Source: Silvibacterium dinghuense
GTDB taxonomy: Bacteria; Acidobacteriota; Terriglobia; Terriglobales; Acidobacteriaceae
Reading direction: 5' to 3'
NCBI RefSeq assembly: GCF_004123295.1
Contig: NZ_SDMK01000001.1
Span: forward strand, 1,178,001-1,242,000
Length of the DNA: 64,000 bases
Both the position numbers and the translations under genes were made by a program. Below are positions 35,177 through 45,416 of this stretch, piece by piece. The stretch's first letter is position 1. Each line of letters begins with the position of its first letter. The notes under the pieces are model-generated. The model had not been told where the DNA came from. It made no database searches and worked only from the letters and a program-made list of their open reading frames with translations.

Positions 35177-35447
35177 GATCGAGTTCGACCTACGGAAGCA
35201 TGAGCGGAATCTCCGCGAGCGCGGACTTGGCTTTGAACAGGCAGCGGAGTTCGATTTTGAATCTGCCACGACGGTCGAAGTCTTTCGCCATGGCGAGCAA
35301 AGGTTCGTCTCCATCGGCTACCTGGGTGAACGGCTGCACGTGCTCTGCTTCCGGGAAACTGCGGACGGCATTCGCATCATCAGTTTTCGGAAAGCCAATG
35401 ATCGGGAGGCGAGGAAATATGGCAAACCCAAAATACTTGGAGCCTGA
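35172..35447 (+). CDS. brnT: BrnT family toxin
   Basis: This 91-residue protein has the BrnT pattern: IEFDLRKHERNLRERGLGFEQAAEFDFES at the N-terminus, then HGEQRFVSIGYLGERLHVLCF and IRIISFRKANDREARKYG at the end (the conserved R-x-IS-x-R-x-A-x2-R-E core). BrnT is a RelE-fold ribonuclease toxin whose activity inhibits translation. The start is GTG 35172; an ATG at 35156 is out of frame. It overlaps brnA by 29 bp, so the pair is translated as one unit, toxin first, the usual BrnTA order. Confidence 0.88.
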   Translation: MQIEFDLRKHERNLRERGLGFEQAAEFDFESATTVEVFRHGEQRFVSIGYLGERLHVLCFRETADGIRIISFRKANDREARKYGKPKILGA

Positions 35448-35769
35448 CACCATTGAGCCTCCGCTCATCGATGAAGAGGGTGAGGTCCGCGAGCTGACAG
35501 AGAAGGATTTTGCCCGCGCGGTTCCGTTCTCGGCCCTGCCAGAATCCCTGCAGCAAAAACTCCTCGCCCTCAAGAAGCCTCGTGGCCCACAGAAGGAGCC
35601 AACCAAGGAGCGGATCACCATCCGGCTCTCCCCCGAGGTCGTCTCACATTTTCGCGAGAGCGGCCGAGGATGGCAGTCCCGCATGGATGCCGCGCTCAAG
35701 GAATGGATGAACTCGCAAAGCCGGGTTCGGAACCAGGCCAAGACCAAGACAGCCCGCCACTCCGCCTGA
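35419..35769 (+). CDS. brnA: BrnA family antitoxin
   Basis: The 116-residue protein starts at ATG 35419 (GAGGAAAT upstream), inside the end of brnT. The N-terminal half is acidic and extended (DTIEPPLIDEEGEVRELTEKD), suitable for wrapping and masking the toxin. The C-terminal half is a ribbon-helix-helix DNA-binding fold: KERITIRLSPEVVSHFRESG then WQSRMDAALKEWM. This is the BrnA_antitoxin domain, which both neutralises BrnT and represses the operon, most likely through the inverted repeat at 35157-35176. A basic tail (KTKTARHSA) ends the protein. Confidence 0.88.
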   Translation: MANPKYLEPDTIEPPLIDEEGEVRELTEKDFARAVPFSALPESLQQKLLALKKPRGPQKEPTKERITIRLSPEVVSHFRESGRGWQSRMDAALKEWMNSQSRVRNQAKTKTARHSA

Positions 35770-35836
35770 CGCCCGCTCGCGAACCGGTACGGTAGAATCG
35801 ACAGGTACGCCTCAAGACGAAAAGCCCGCCTGACGA

Positions 35837-37315
35837 ATGACCATCCGACTGTTCAATACCCTGACAGGAAAAATCGAAGACCTGGCTCCGATCGACGGTA
35901 AGCCCTTCCGCATGTATGCCTGCGGCCCCACCGTGTACGACTACGGCCACATCGGCAACTTCCGCACCTTCCTGCAGGTGGACGTGCTCCGCCGCGTGCT
36001 GCGCCTCAAGGGCATCGAGCCCCAGCACGTCATGAACATCACGGATGTGGACGACAAGATCATCCGCAATGCGGCGATCGCGGGCGTCAGCATCTCCGAA
36101 TACACACCGCGTTTTGAGAATGCCTTCTTCGAGGACCTCGACGCGCTCTCCGTCGAAAAGCCCGAGATTGTGGCCCGCGCGACCGAGCACATCCCAGCCA
36201 TGGTTTCGATGATCGAGAAGCTGGCTGCCGAAGACTGCGCCTACAAGACCGAAGACGGATCGTGGTACTTCCGCATCGCGAAGTTCCCCGGCTACGGCAA
36301 GCTCTCGAAGAAGGACTTCAGTGGCATCACGGACGGCGCCCGCGTCGACGTGGACGAGTACGACAAGGATTCAGCGCGCGACTTCGCGCTCTGGAAGGCG
36401 GCCAAACCCGGCGAACATCGCTGGGAGACGCCACTCGGCGCGGGCCGTCCCGGCTGGCACATTGAGTGCTCGGCCATGGCCAATGAATACCTCGGCGAGA
36501 CGCTCGACCTGCACGCCGGCGGCGAAGATCTCATGTTCCCGCACCACGAGAACGAGATTGCACAGTCCGAGTCGGCTACGCACCATTGCTTCGCGCGCCA
36601 CTGGTTCCACGTCCGCTTCCTGCTGGTCGAGGGGCGCAAGATGTCGAAATCCGAGGGTAACTTCTATACCCTGCGCGATCTGCTGCTCAAGGGCTACAAG
36701 GCCTCGGCGATCCGCATGCTGCTCATCTCGGTGCCCTATCGCCAGCAGCTCAATTTCACGTTTGAAGGACTGGCCGGCGAGACCGGCGCCATCGAGCGCC
36801 TGCGCACCTTCCGTGAGCGTGTCCGGAATGCCAAGCCGGCGACCGAAACCAATATTGCGCTTACCGACGAAACCGCGCGTTGTGAGAAGAACTTTCTTGA
36901 CGGCCTTTGTAACGACCTGAACACGGCCGAAGCCCGCGCCGCCATCTTCGACCTGGTGCGCGCCGGCAACGCCGCGCTCGACGCCGGGACGATGGGAGCG
37001 GAGAATGCCGCGCAGATCCTCGGCGTGCTGAAGCAGTTCGACGCGGTCTTCGCCGTGCTCGACGACCACGATGCCGAGTGGACCCGCTTCGCCCTCGACT
37101 GGGCTGAGCGCGAAGGCCGCCTCGACGAGGCCTCGCCTGAAGTGCTGGCGCAGCGGTCACTCTCCGACGAGCAGATTCAGGCGCTGGTCGATGAACGCAC
37201 CCGAGCCAAGAAGACACGGAACTTCGCCCGCGCCGACCAGATCAGGAATGAGCTGGCGGAAAAGGGAATCCTGATTGAGGATTCAAAGGACGGGGTTCGC
37301 TGGAAGCGTAAGTGA
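35837..37315 (+). CDS. cysS: Cysteinyl-tRNA synthetase
   Basis: This 492-residue class I aminoacyl-tRNA synthetase has the opening RMYACGPTVYDYGHIGNFRTF, with the first zinc Cys and the HIGH motif as GHIG. Later come WHIECSAMANEYLG (second zinc Cys), DLMFPHHENEIAQSE (zinc His/Glu region) and KMSKSEGNFYTLRDLL (KMSKS). The C-terminal helical anticodon region contains AKKTRNFARADQIRNELAEKGI. All expected zinc ligands are present. The upstream brnTA pair ends 67 bp before; a TAGAAT box (35793-35798) may be its -10. Confidence 0.96.
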   Translation: MTIRLFNTLTGKIEDLAPIDGKPFRMYACGPTVYDYGHIGNFRTFLQVDVLRRVLRLKGIEPQHVMNITDVDDKIIRNAAIAGVSISEYTPRFENAFFEDLDALSVEKPEIVARATEHIPAMVSMIEKLAAEDCAYKTEDGSWYFRIAKFPGYGKLSKKDFSGITDGARVDVDEYDKDSARDFALWKAAKPGEHRWETPLGAGRPGWHIECSAMANEYLGETLDLHAGGEDLMFPHHENEIAQSESATHHCFARHWFHVRFLLVEGRKMSKSEGNFYTLRDLLLKGYKASAIRMLLISVPYRQQLNFTFEGLAGETGAIERLRTFRERVRNAKPATETNIALTDETARCEKNFLDGLCNDLNTAEARAAIFDLVRAGNAALDAGTMGAENAAQILGVLKQFDAVFAVLDDHDAEWTRFALDWAEREGRLDEASPEVLAQRSLSDEQIQALVDERTRAKKTRNFARADQIRNELAEKGILIEDSKDGVRWKRK

Positions 37316-37366
37316 CTGCGCGTCACGGCGACTCGCGCGCTTTGCGCGCCACTCTCGTTGGTCGCG

Positions 37367-37663
37367 TTAGTTTCTTGAGGCTTCCAAAGCGGCAACCCGC
37401 TCGGTAAGCGCAGCGATGAGCTTGTACGTCTCGAGATCGCTCTTGGCCTTCGACTCACCGATGGCGGCCATAAGCGCCTGAAAGTTCGCTTCCTGCTGAT
37501 CGCGGAGTGAGTTGGAAGTCGTCTCGATCTGCTTCTGAAGTGCGTTGTACTGCGTCTCCATCTGCTTCTCGATCGACGAGACGCGGACCTTCAGTTCGCG
37601 CACGTCGGGCGCAATCACATCCTGAATCGCGTGCTGCAAGGTCTGCAAAACGTTGTCGGTCAT
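37367..37663 (-). CDS. Small coiled-coil protein
   Basis: The protein is 98 residues from ATG 37663. Nearly the whole length is a heptad-rich helix: LQTLQHAIQDVIAPDVRELK, VRVSSIEKQMETQYNALQKQ, ETTSNSLRDQQEANFQALMA and LETYKLIAALTERVAALEAS. No membrane segment or catalytic motif is present. It lies convergent to cysS and divergent from dnaG (130 bp shared promoter space). The family is not recognised. Conserved heptads and a clean start make it likely real. Confidence 0.75.
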   Translation of the reverse strand: MTDNVLQTLQHAIQDVIAPDVRELKVRVSSIEKQMETQYNALQKQIETTSNSLRDQQEANFQALMAAIGESKAKSDLETYKLIAALTERVAALEASRN

Positions 37664-37792
37664 TCCGCGCTCTCTGCCTCCAGTGTAGGCCGGTTTGCTC
37701 CGGCAACCGGAAATATTTCTCCCACGCGGAGTTACGGATGGCACCGATTCGATTCCCTGGACGTTGCCAACTACACTCAAACTAGCGCAGGC

Positions 37793-39568
37793 ATGGCCGA
37801 CAACTTCGCACAGACCGTCAAGCAGCAGGCCGATATCGTCAAGATTATCGGCGAGTACGTGCGCCTGAAGAAAGCGGGCGCGCAGAACATGCAGGGTTTG
37901 TGCCCGTTTCATGGCGAAAAGTCGCCGTCGTTTTCGGTGCATATCGGGCGGCAGTTCTTCCACTGCTTCGGCTGCGGCGTCTCGGGCGACGTCTTCACCT
38001 TTATCCAGAAGATCGAGAACGTCAGCTTTCCCGAGGCGGTGAAGACGGTCGCTCTGAAGTGCGGCATTCCGCTACCCAAGCGCGAATTCTCCTCGCCCGA
38101 GGAAGCGGCCGAGAGCCGGCGCCGAGGCAAGCTGATCGAGCTGCACGAGGCAGCAACGGCCTGGTTCCAGGAGCAGCTGAAGACGCCGGAAGGCGCGCTG
38201 GCCCGAGAGTATCTGCATGGGCGCGGCCTGTCGGACGACGGCATCGCCAAGTTCCGCATCGGATACGCGCCGGAGAGCTTTCATGCCCTGCGGGAACGTC
38301 TGCAATCGATGGCCGACGTGGAAACGCTGCGCGCCTCCGGCCTGTTTTCGTTCAAGCAGCAGGAGGACGGCTCGCCCGGACCGATCTATTCGCGCTTCCG
38401 CAAGCGGGTCACCTTCCCCATCGCCAGCGAGTCGGGCAAGGTCATCGCCTTTACCGCCCGCGCGCTCGAGAGCGGCGAAAAGGCGGGGCCGAAGTACATG
38501 AATTCGCCCGAGACGCCGCTGTACCACAAGGGCAATGTTCTCTTTAACTTGGACAAGGCCCGCCAGCCCATCCGCGACTTCGGCTTTGCTCTGCTGGTGG
38601 AGGGCCAGATGGACTGCATCTCGGCCTCGCTGGCCGGGATTTCGAACGTCCTCGCCACCAGCGGCACCGCGTTTACCGAGGCGCAGGTGCGCCTGCTCTC
38701 GCGCTACACCCAGCGTGTGCTGGTCAACTTCGATCCCGACACGGCCGGGGCGAACGCCGCCGAGAAGTCCATTGCCCTGCTCACCGAGGAGGGCTTCGAG
38801 GTGAAGGTTGTCACCCTCGAGGGAGGGCTTGACCCGGATCGCTACATTCGCGAGCGCGGCGCCAAAGAGTACATGGCGGCCCTGCGCGGGGCACGGCGTA
38901 TCCAGGATTACCTGATCGAACGCGCACGCCAGCTTCATCCGGCGCGCACGCCGCAGGGCAAGGTCGACGCACTCAATTACCTGCTGCCCTTCATCCGGCT
39001 CATCCCCAGCCGCATCGCCCGCGATGAGTTCGCCATGGATGCGGCACAGAAGCTGGGCATCGACTCGGCGCTGGTGCGCGAGGAGCTGAAAGAGGCGGCG
39101 GCCAAGAAGCGGGATTTCCTCTCGACCGCACCGAGCTCGCCGCTTACCCGCGCCGAGCAGATCCTGCTCCAGGCCTTTTCCGCGCCCCAGAGCGGGGAGA
39201 ACTTCCAGGCGGCCGAGCGAGCCTATCGCAAACATGAGGAAGACTTTGCACGCATGCGATCGGACGTGCACGACATGGTGAACTGCCTGCGCGGACGCTC
39301 GCCCGAGGCCGATCCGATTCAATGCCTTGCCGATCCGGAGCAGCGGCAGATGCTGGCCGCCATTTTTGTCTCCGTCCATGGGTTTGAGCCCTCGGTCGAG
39401 GACATCGAGCAGGCCGTTTTCACCGTCCGCCGGGCTTCTCTTGAACAGGAATTGCGCCAGCTCCGCTCCGCCATCCACCAGGCCGAACGAGAAGGCAAGG
39501 TGCAGGAGGCTGTCGAGCTGACCCGCCAGACCTTGCAGCTCACGCAGCGTCTCCGCGCCTTAGATTAG
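37793..39568 (+). CDS. dnaG: DNA primase
   Basis: The protein is 591 residues from ATG 37793. DnaG makes RNA primers for Okazaki fragments. The N-terminal zinc ribbon is GLCPFHGEKSPSFSVH with FHCFGCGVSGDVF (C-x2-H and C-x2-C). The catalytic core contains KFRIGYAPESFHAL, RVTFPIASESGKVIAFTARAL and the TOPRIM residues VEGQMDCISASLAG and VNFDPDTAGANAAEKSI. The C-terminal helicase-interaction region is shorter and less conserved. Start-site support is modest. rpoD follows about 700 bp downstream, the dnaG-rpoD order of the macromolecular synthesis operon, interrupted here by repeats. A C repeat begins right at the stop codon. Confidence 0.96.
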   Translation: MADNFAQTVKQQADIVKIIGEYVRLKKAGAQNMQGLCPFHGEKSPSFSVHIGRQFFHCFGCGVSGDVFTFIQKIENVSFPEAVKTVALKCGIPLPKREFSSPEEAAESRRRGKLIELHEAATAWFQEQLKTPEGALAREYLHGRGLSDDGIAKFRIGYAPESFHALRERLQSMADVETLRASGLFSFKQQEDGSPGPIYSRFRKRVTFPIASESGKVIAFTARALESGEKAGPKYMNSPETPLYHKGNVLFNLDKARQPIRDFGFALLVEGQMDCISASLAGISNVLATSGTAFTEAQVRLLSRYTQRVLVNFDPDTAGANAAEKSIALLTEEGFEVKVVTLEGGLDPDRYIRERGAKEYMAALRGARRIQDYLIERARQLHPARTPQGKVDALNYLLPFIRLIPSRIARDEFAMDAAQKLGIDSALVREELKEAAAKKRDFLSTAPSSPLTRAEQILLQAFSAPQSGENFQAAERAYRKHEEDFARMRSDVHDMVNCLRGRSPEADPIQCLADPEQRQMLAAIFVSVHGFEPSVEDIEQAVFTVRRASLEQELRQLRSAIHQAEREGKVQEAVELTRQTLQLTQRLRALD

Positions 39569-39893
39569 GCCTGGCCGGCCAGGCCTTTCGCCTTCGGCAC
39601 GCGCTCCCGCTGGTCGCGGCGCTGGAGTTTCTCCATCTGCGGGAGTGGGGTTCGCACCCTCCCACCCAAGCGGAGCCTGGATGGGGCACCCTTTTTCTTG
39701 CTCCTGCGAGCAAACCCGCAGGTTTCTCCGCTGCGCGAACAAAAAGCTGGCCGCTCCGGTCGAAATGACAAGGTTATGGGAGTTTCGGGCATCCCAACCG
39801 CGACCATCGGGAGCGCCCTTGCGCTCCCGTACCGGCACGAATGCGCCGAAGGCGCGATTCGCCCTACGCGTAGTAGCCCTGCGCGGAGCAGTG
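39569..39893. repeat. Repeat cluster between dnaG and rpoD (C', A, B, C)
   Basis: An inverted C (39569-39618, GCCTGGCCGGCCAGGCCTTT ...) starts at the base after the dnaG stop. An A hairpin (39656-39691) follows, then a B copy (39717-39771, ending CGAAATGACAA) and another C-like block (39800-39893, with GGGAGCGCCCTTGCGCTCCC, GCCGAAGGCGCG and GCCCTGCGCGGAGCAG). All four element types in 325 bp separate dnaG from rpoD. Confidence 0.8.
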
Positions 39894-39911
39894 TGCGAAA
39901 ATCCTCATCCG

Positions 39912-40082
39912 ATGAGACTTCTGGACTGGCTGACCGATTTATTCGTCGATACTTTCGGCATTACCCGTCCGCAACCGGAGCAGCGGCGGCGGATCAGCCT
40001 CATCCTGGGCATCCCGCTGCTGCTTTTTTTGCTCGCGATCGTGGCTCTCACCGTCCTCTTCTTTGTGCTGTCTTCGCGTTGA
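39912..40082 (+). CDS. Small membrane protein (56 aa) between dnaG and rpoD
   Basis: ATG 39912 opens a frame for 56 residues: MRLLDWLTDLFVDTFGI, a charged PQPEQRRRIS linker and a transmembrane helix LILGIPLLLFLLAIVALTVL ending SSR. The positively charged linker before the helix predicts N-in topology. There is no Shine-Dalgarno sequence, so translation may be leaderless or weak. The amphipathic start and helix look designed rather than random. No family recognised. Confidence 0.6.
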   Translation: MRLLDWLTDLFVDTFGITRPQPEQRRRISLILGIPLLLFLLAIVALTVLFFVLSSR

Positions 40083-40268
40083 AGGGAGATGAAAACGCCT
40101 TGACGGAACCGAAAGGAATGTGATGAAACAAATTCCTCTTTCCGACATCTATACACATGAGGAGCCTGTGATGACGGGCTTTCGAGGATTCTGCCGCGCG
40201 TTCAGCCGTAAAAGGTCGGCAATTATAGCAGTTCCATCTACGCGGCGTGGTATCCTGAAAGTCTCTCG

Positions 40269-42092
<1,824 letters not shown>

Positions 42093-42395
42093 ACGGGCTT
42101 CCTGTCCTGTATCTCGCGAAAACCCGCCATAGAGGTGGGTTTTCGCGTTTGCGATAGTGATTCCCCACTCAAGCCAAAGTCCGGCCTGCATGGGACGCCC
42201 GCCGCTTCCGGCGGGTTTGACTGTTTCCGGCGCTGGTATTTCCACATGGGAGGTCACTGATCATGTTCATCCGGCGCATTTCCTATTAAAAGGTTATGCA
42301 ACGTCACCGCATCTAAATCGTCCATATGGTGTTCACTGCCAGTAAGAGCAGGCCACGACCAGCTCCGGAACACTTTCTTTTTGTGAGGACCCCCA
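42093..42395. other. rpoD-barrel intergenic region
   Basis: It holds the rpoD terminator (42115-42150), a diverged A hairpin (42162-42193, CCCCACTCAAGCC...GGCCTGCATGGG) and the AT-rich leader of the outer-membrane gene. No gene was seen. Confidence 0.55.
42115..42150 (+). terminator. rpoD terminator
   Basis: CGCGAAAACCC and GGGTTTTCGCG form an 11-bp stem around an 11-nt loop, followed by TTT, 22 bp after the rpoD stop. Confidence 0.88.
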
Positions 42396-43319
42396 ATGAC
42401 CGGTACGCACGCTCCGCGGACTTCGCGGCTCCGCCTTGCCATCGCCGCATCCATTCTCTCCATCGCAACCAGTGCCATCCCTGCCTTCGCGCAGACCTCC
42501 GCAGTCGCCTCTACCGATGACAGCCACAGCGGTGTCTCCAGCTCCACCGACTGGAAGGCCTACCTCAGCGACGACATGCCCGCGGATGGCAGCGCTGCTC
42601 CGGCCGCCTCTGCTGCCGGCGGACAGTACGGCCAATATCCCCGCGGCAACAACCGCTATCCGGGCTACGAAAGCCAGTGGAGCCACGTCGCCATCGAAGC
42701 CGGCGCCGGTTTCACCGCCCCGGTCGGCAACACCACCAACTTCAGCACTGCGGATATCTACAACGGCTACCTCAGCCCGAACCAGACCTTCGGCTACAAC
42801 ATCAACGTCGGCGGCGGCTGGAACTTCACCAAGCGCTTCGGCGCGCTGCTCGAGTACAGCTGGAACCGCAACAAGATCCCTGGCAGCTACACCGAGGCTC
42901 TCTACAACATCGAGGACCTGGGTTCTTACGGCTACACCTCGCTGAGCGGCAACGTGAACACCTGGTCCTTCACCATCGACCCGATCTTCTATCTTCCCTT
43001 CAGCAAGAAGAACGGCGCCTATGTGACCGGCGGCGGTGGCTTCTACCGCAAGGTGACCAACTTCACCGAGCCTGTCACCGAGTGCTACTACTACTGCTAT
43101 GACGTAGGCGTGACCGTTGCGCACTACTCGAGCAACCAGGGCGGCCTGAATCTCGGCGTCGGCTTCTACCGCAAGGTCTTCGGCGAAGACAGCAATGCGA
43201 AGCTTTATGCGGAAGCCCGCTACGTCTGGGTCGATTCGCCCGGTCCTAGCGCTTCCAACTACTACAACGGCTCGGGTACGGAAAGCCTGATCCCGGTCAC
43301 CTTCGGTATCCGCTTCTAA
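42396..43319 (+). CDS. Outer-membrane beta-barrel protein
   Basis: This 307-residue protein has GAGG at 7 nt before the ATG. The signal peptide is RLRLAIAASILSIATSAIPAFA, with cleavage before QTS. A glycine/tyrosine-rich linker (GGQYGQYPRGNNRYPGYE) leads to an 8- or 10-stranded barrel: alternating patterns such as HVAIEAGAGFTAPVG, FGYNINVGGGWNFTKRFGA, LLEYSWNRN, AYVTGGGGFYRKVT and LNLGVGFYRKVFG. It ends in ...LIPVTFGIRF, the C-terminal aromatic residue recognised by the BAM machinery. Function unknown (OmpA/OmpW-like barrel). A strong terminator follows. Confidence 0.87.
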   Translation: MTGTHAPRTSRLRLAIAASILSIATSAIPAFAQTSAVASTDDSHSGVSSSTDWKAYLSDDMPADGSAAPAASAAGGQYGQYPRGNNRYPGYESQWSHVAIEAGAGFTAPVGNTTNFSTADIYNGYLSPNQTFGYNINVGGGWNFTKRFGALLEYSWNRNKIPGSYTEALYNIEDLGSYGYTSLSGNVNTWSFTIDPIFYLPFSKKNGAYVTGGGGFYRKVTNFTEPVTECYYYCYDVGVTVAHYSSNQGGLNLGVGFYRKVFGEDSNAKLYAEARYVWVDSPGPSASNYYNGSGTESLIPVTFGIRF

Positions 43320-43334
43320 AGCCAACCGAAATAG

Positions 43335-43373
43335 AAAACAGCGGCCGCTCCCGATGGGGCGGCCGCTGTTTTT
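43335..43373 (+). terminator. Terminator of the outer-membrane barrel gene
   Basis: AAAACAGCGGCCGC and GCGGCCGCTGTTTT form a 14-bp stem around a 10-nt loop and end in five T, 15 bp past the stop. Confidence 0.95.
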
Positions 43374-43527
43374 GTATTGCCCATGACCAAAGGCCACATC
43401 ACCATCGCGTCTCGACGAGGATGAGCGCCTGGCCCTAATGTACGTCGCATCTGCAATGCTTAAGTCCAGGGCATTGCGGGCATTGGAATCCTGCACTTAC
43501 CGACAGGATTCTTCCTCTTGCATAGGA

Positions 43528-43550
43528 GGCGGAAGCACCTTGCTTCCGCC
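43528..43550. terminator. Hairpin after dnaJ, probable terminator
   Basis: GGCGGAAGCA and TGCTTCCGCC form a 10-bp stem with a CCT loop, 31 bp past the dnaJ stop on the minus strand. The T-rich side is on the plus strand, so it may be bidirectional or only an mRNA end stabiliser. Confidence 0.6.
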
Positions 43551-43581
43551 CGCTTTGTTTCGCCGCTGCTCCCTTCTCCGA

Positions 43582-44721
43582 CTAGGAGAAGATCTCCTTT
43601 ACCTTGTCGAAGAGGCCGCGCGAGGCCGGCGTGTTCTCCACCGTGAGCGTCTCTCCGAGCTGCCGCAGCAGCTCTTTCTGCACGCGGGTGAGCTTTTTCG
43701 GCGTCTGCACCGCAACCTGCACCACCAGATCGCCCCGGCCATGCTCGTTGAGATACGGGACGCCCTTGCCGCGCAGCCGGAACTGCGTCCCGCTCTGCGT
43801 ACCTTCCGGCACCTTCAGGGCAGTCTCGCCTTCAAGGGTCTGGATCTGGATCTCATCTCCCAGAGCAGCCTGGGTAAAGGAGACCGGGATCACGCAGTGC
43901 AGGTGATTGCCATCGCGTTCGAAGAAGGCATGCGATTTGACCGTCAGCGCCACATAAAGGTCGCCCGAAGGGCCGCCGAAGCGTCCCGCGTCGCCCTCTC
44001 CCTGATAGCGGATGCGTGTGCCATCCTCGACACCGGCCGGAATATTCACCCCGATGGTGTGCTGGCGCTCCACGCGGCCATCGCCACGGCAGCCCGGGCA
44101 CGGGTCGGTGATGACCTGGCCGGAGCCTCCGCAAGCGTTGCAGGTCCGCGCCACGGAAAAGAAGCCCTGCTGGTAGCGCACCTGTCCATGCCCCTTGCAC
44201 TGCTGGCAGGTCGAAGGCCCGCGGCCGCTGGCTGTACCGGTACCCTGGCAATCCACGCAGGCTTCCATGCGGCGGAATTTCACCTGGACTTCCTTGCCGA
44301 AGACCGCATCCTCAAACTCGATGGTCACGTCGGCGCGGATATCGCGGCCTTTCTGCACACGCGAGCCACGGCCGCCGCTGCGTCCGCCACCTACGTTGAA
44401 GCCGAAGAGGTCGCCAAAGATGTCGCCCAGATCCTGGAAATCGACAAACGGATTACCGCCTCCGGGAGCACCTGCGCCCGAGACGCCTGCATGACCAAAG
44501 CGGTCATAGGCGGCGCGCTTGTCGCCGTCCGAGAGCACCTGATAGGCCTCGCTGCATGCCTTGAACCGCTCCTCGGCGGACTTGTCGCCGGGGTTGCGGT
44601 CAGGATGGAACTGCATGGCCAGCTTGCGATAGGCGACCTTCAGCTCCTGATCGCTGGCGGTGCGCGCTACGCCGAGGACTTCGTAATAATCTGCTTTCAT
44701 CGTGTTCGATGTAGGACTCAT
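43582..44721 (-). CDS. dnaJ: Molecular chaperone DnaJ
   Basis: This 379-residue protein is a type I J-protein that delivers unfolded proteins to DnaK and stimulates its ATPase. The J-domain has YYEVLGVARTASDQELKVAY and the HPD motif in FHPDRNPGD. A Gly/Phe region follows (FGDLFGFNVGGGRSGG), then the zinc modules CVDCQGTG, CQQCKGHG, CNACGGSG and CPGCRGDG, and the C-terminal substrate-binding domain with LYVALTVKSHAFFER and GVPYLNEHGRGDL. The ATG overlaps the grpE stop (ATGA), so the two are translationally coupled. It is the last gene of hrcA-grpE-dnaJ. dnaK is not in the window. Confidence 0.96.
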   Translation of the reverse strand: MSPTSNTMKADYYEVLGVARTASDQELKVAYRKLAMQFHPDRNPGDKSAEERFKACSEAYQVLSDGDKRAAYDRFGHAGVSGAGAPGGGNPFVDFQDLGDIFGDLFGFNVGGGRSGGRGSRVQKGRDIRADVTIEFEDAVFGKEVQVKFRRMEACVDCQGTGTASGRGPSTCQQCKGHGQVRYQQGFFSVARTCNACGGSGQVITDPCPGCRGDGRVERQHTIGVNIPAGVEDGTRIRYQGEGDAGRFGGPSGDLYVALTVKSHAFFERDGNHLHCVIPVSFTQAALGDEIQIQTLEGETALKVPEGTQSGTQFRLRGKGVPYLNEHGRGDLVVQVAVQTPKKLTRVQKELLRQLGETLTVENTPASRGLFDKVKEIFS

Positions 44722-45359
44722 GCTTCCTTCTGCTGCGAATTGCTGGCCACCCGGACCAGCGCGGGGCGCAAGAGGCGCTCCTTGATGCGGTAACCGCGGC
44801 GGACTTCGTCAAAAATCTGCTGGTCGGGCACGTCGTTCTTCTCGACCATCTCGAGAGCCTCGTGGACGCGCGGATCGAATGTGGCGCCGAAGGTTTCGAC
44901 CGGCTGCACGTTGAGCGAACGCAGCGCCTCTTCCATCTGCTTCACGATCAGCTCGACACCGGTGCGCAGCTGATCGGCCGAGCCGGTGGACTTGAGCGCC
45001 AGCTGGAAGTTGTCGAGGACGGGGAGAAACTGCTCGACCGCACCGGAAACGGCAAAATCACGGAACTCGTTCCGTTCGCGGACCTCGCGCTTGCGGGCAT
45101 TCTCGAACTCGGCCTGCAGCCGGGCCAGCCGGTCGACCAGCGTATCGCGCTCGGCCTTCAGGCGGTCATACTCCTCCTGGGAGACGGCAGGCGCATCGGC
45201 CACAGCCGTAACAGTCTCAGGCGATTCGGTTTCGTTCAGTGGGGTTTCCATCGGTTCGTTATTCATGGGACGACTGCCAACATCCTTCTTCTGCTGGTAA
45301 AAATTCGTGGTCTTTTTCAGTCTATCGCGGAGATTCATCGACTCTTTGCTGGGGCGCAC
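44718..45359 (-). CDS. grpE: Nucleotide exchange factor GrpE
   Basis: The protein is about 213 residues. GrpE releases ADP from DnaK. An acidic disordered N-terminus (PLNETESPETVTAVADAPA) precedes a long coiled coil (YDRLKAERDTLVDRLARLQA then FENARKREVRERNEF). The C-terminal beta-wing (HEALEMVEKNDVPDQQIFDE and GYRIKERLLRPALVRVAS) carries the GrpE signature. The start is uncertain: GTG 45359 has AGGAG at 6 nt, while ATG 45365 sits too close to the same AGGAG and ATG 45338 has only a weak AAAGAG. It lies 57 bp after hrcA and overlaps dnaJ. Confidence 0.92.
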   Translation of the reverse strand: MRPSKESMNLRDRLKKTTNFYQQKKDVGSRPMNNEPMETPLNETESPETVTAVADAPAVSQEEYDRLKAERDTLVDRLARLQAEFENARKREVRERNEFRDFAVSGAVEQFLPVLDNFQLALKSTGSADQLRTGVELIVKQMEEALRSLNVQPVETFGATFDPRVHEALEMVEKNDVPDQQIFDEVRRGYRIKERLLRPALVRVASNSQQKEA

Positions 45360-45416
45360 AGGCATCTCCTATCGGATGCACCAAAGCGGCACGCGGGTTC
45401 TGCCCGGTTTCCGCGG

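Noticed and set aside
38072-39478. 468-codon minus-strand frame opposite dnaG
   Set aside because: Antisense shadow of dnaG.
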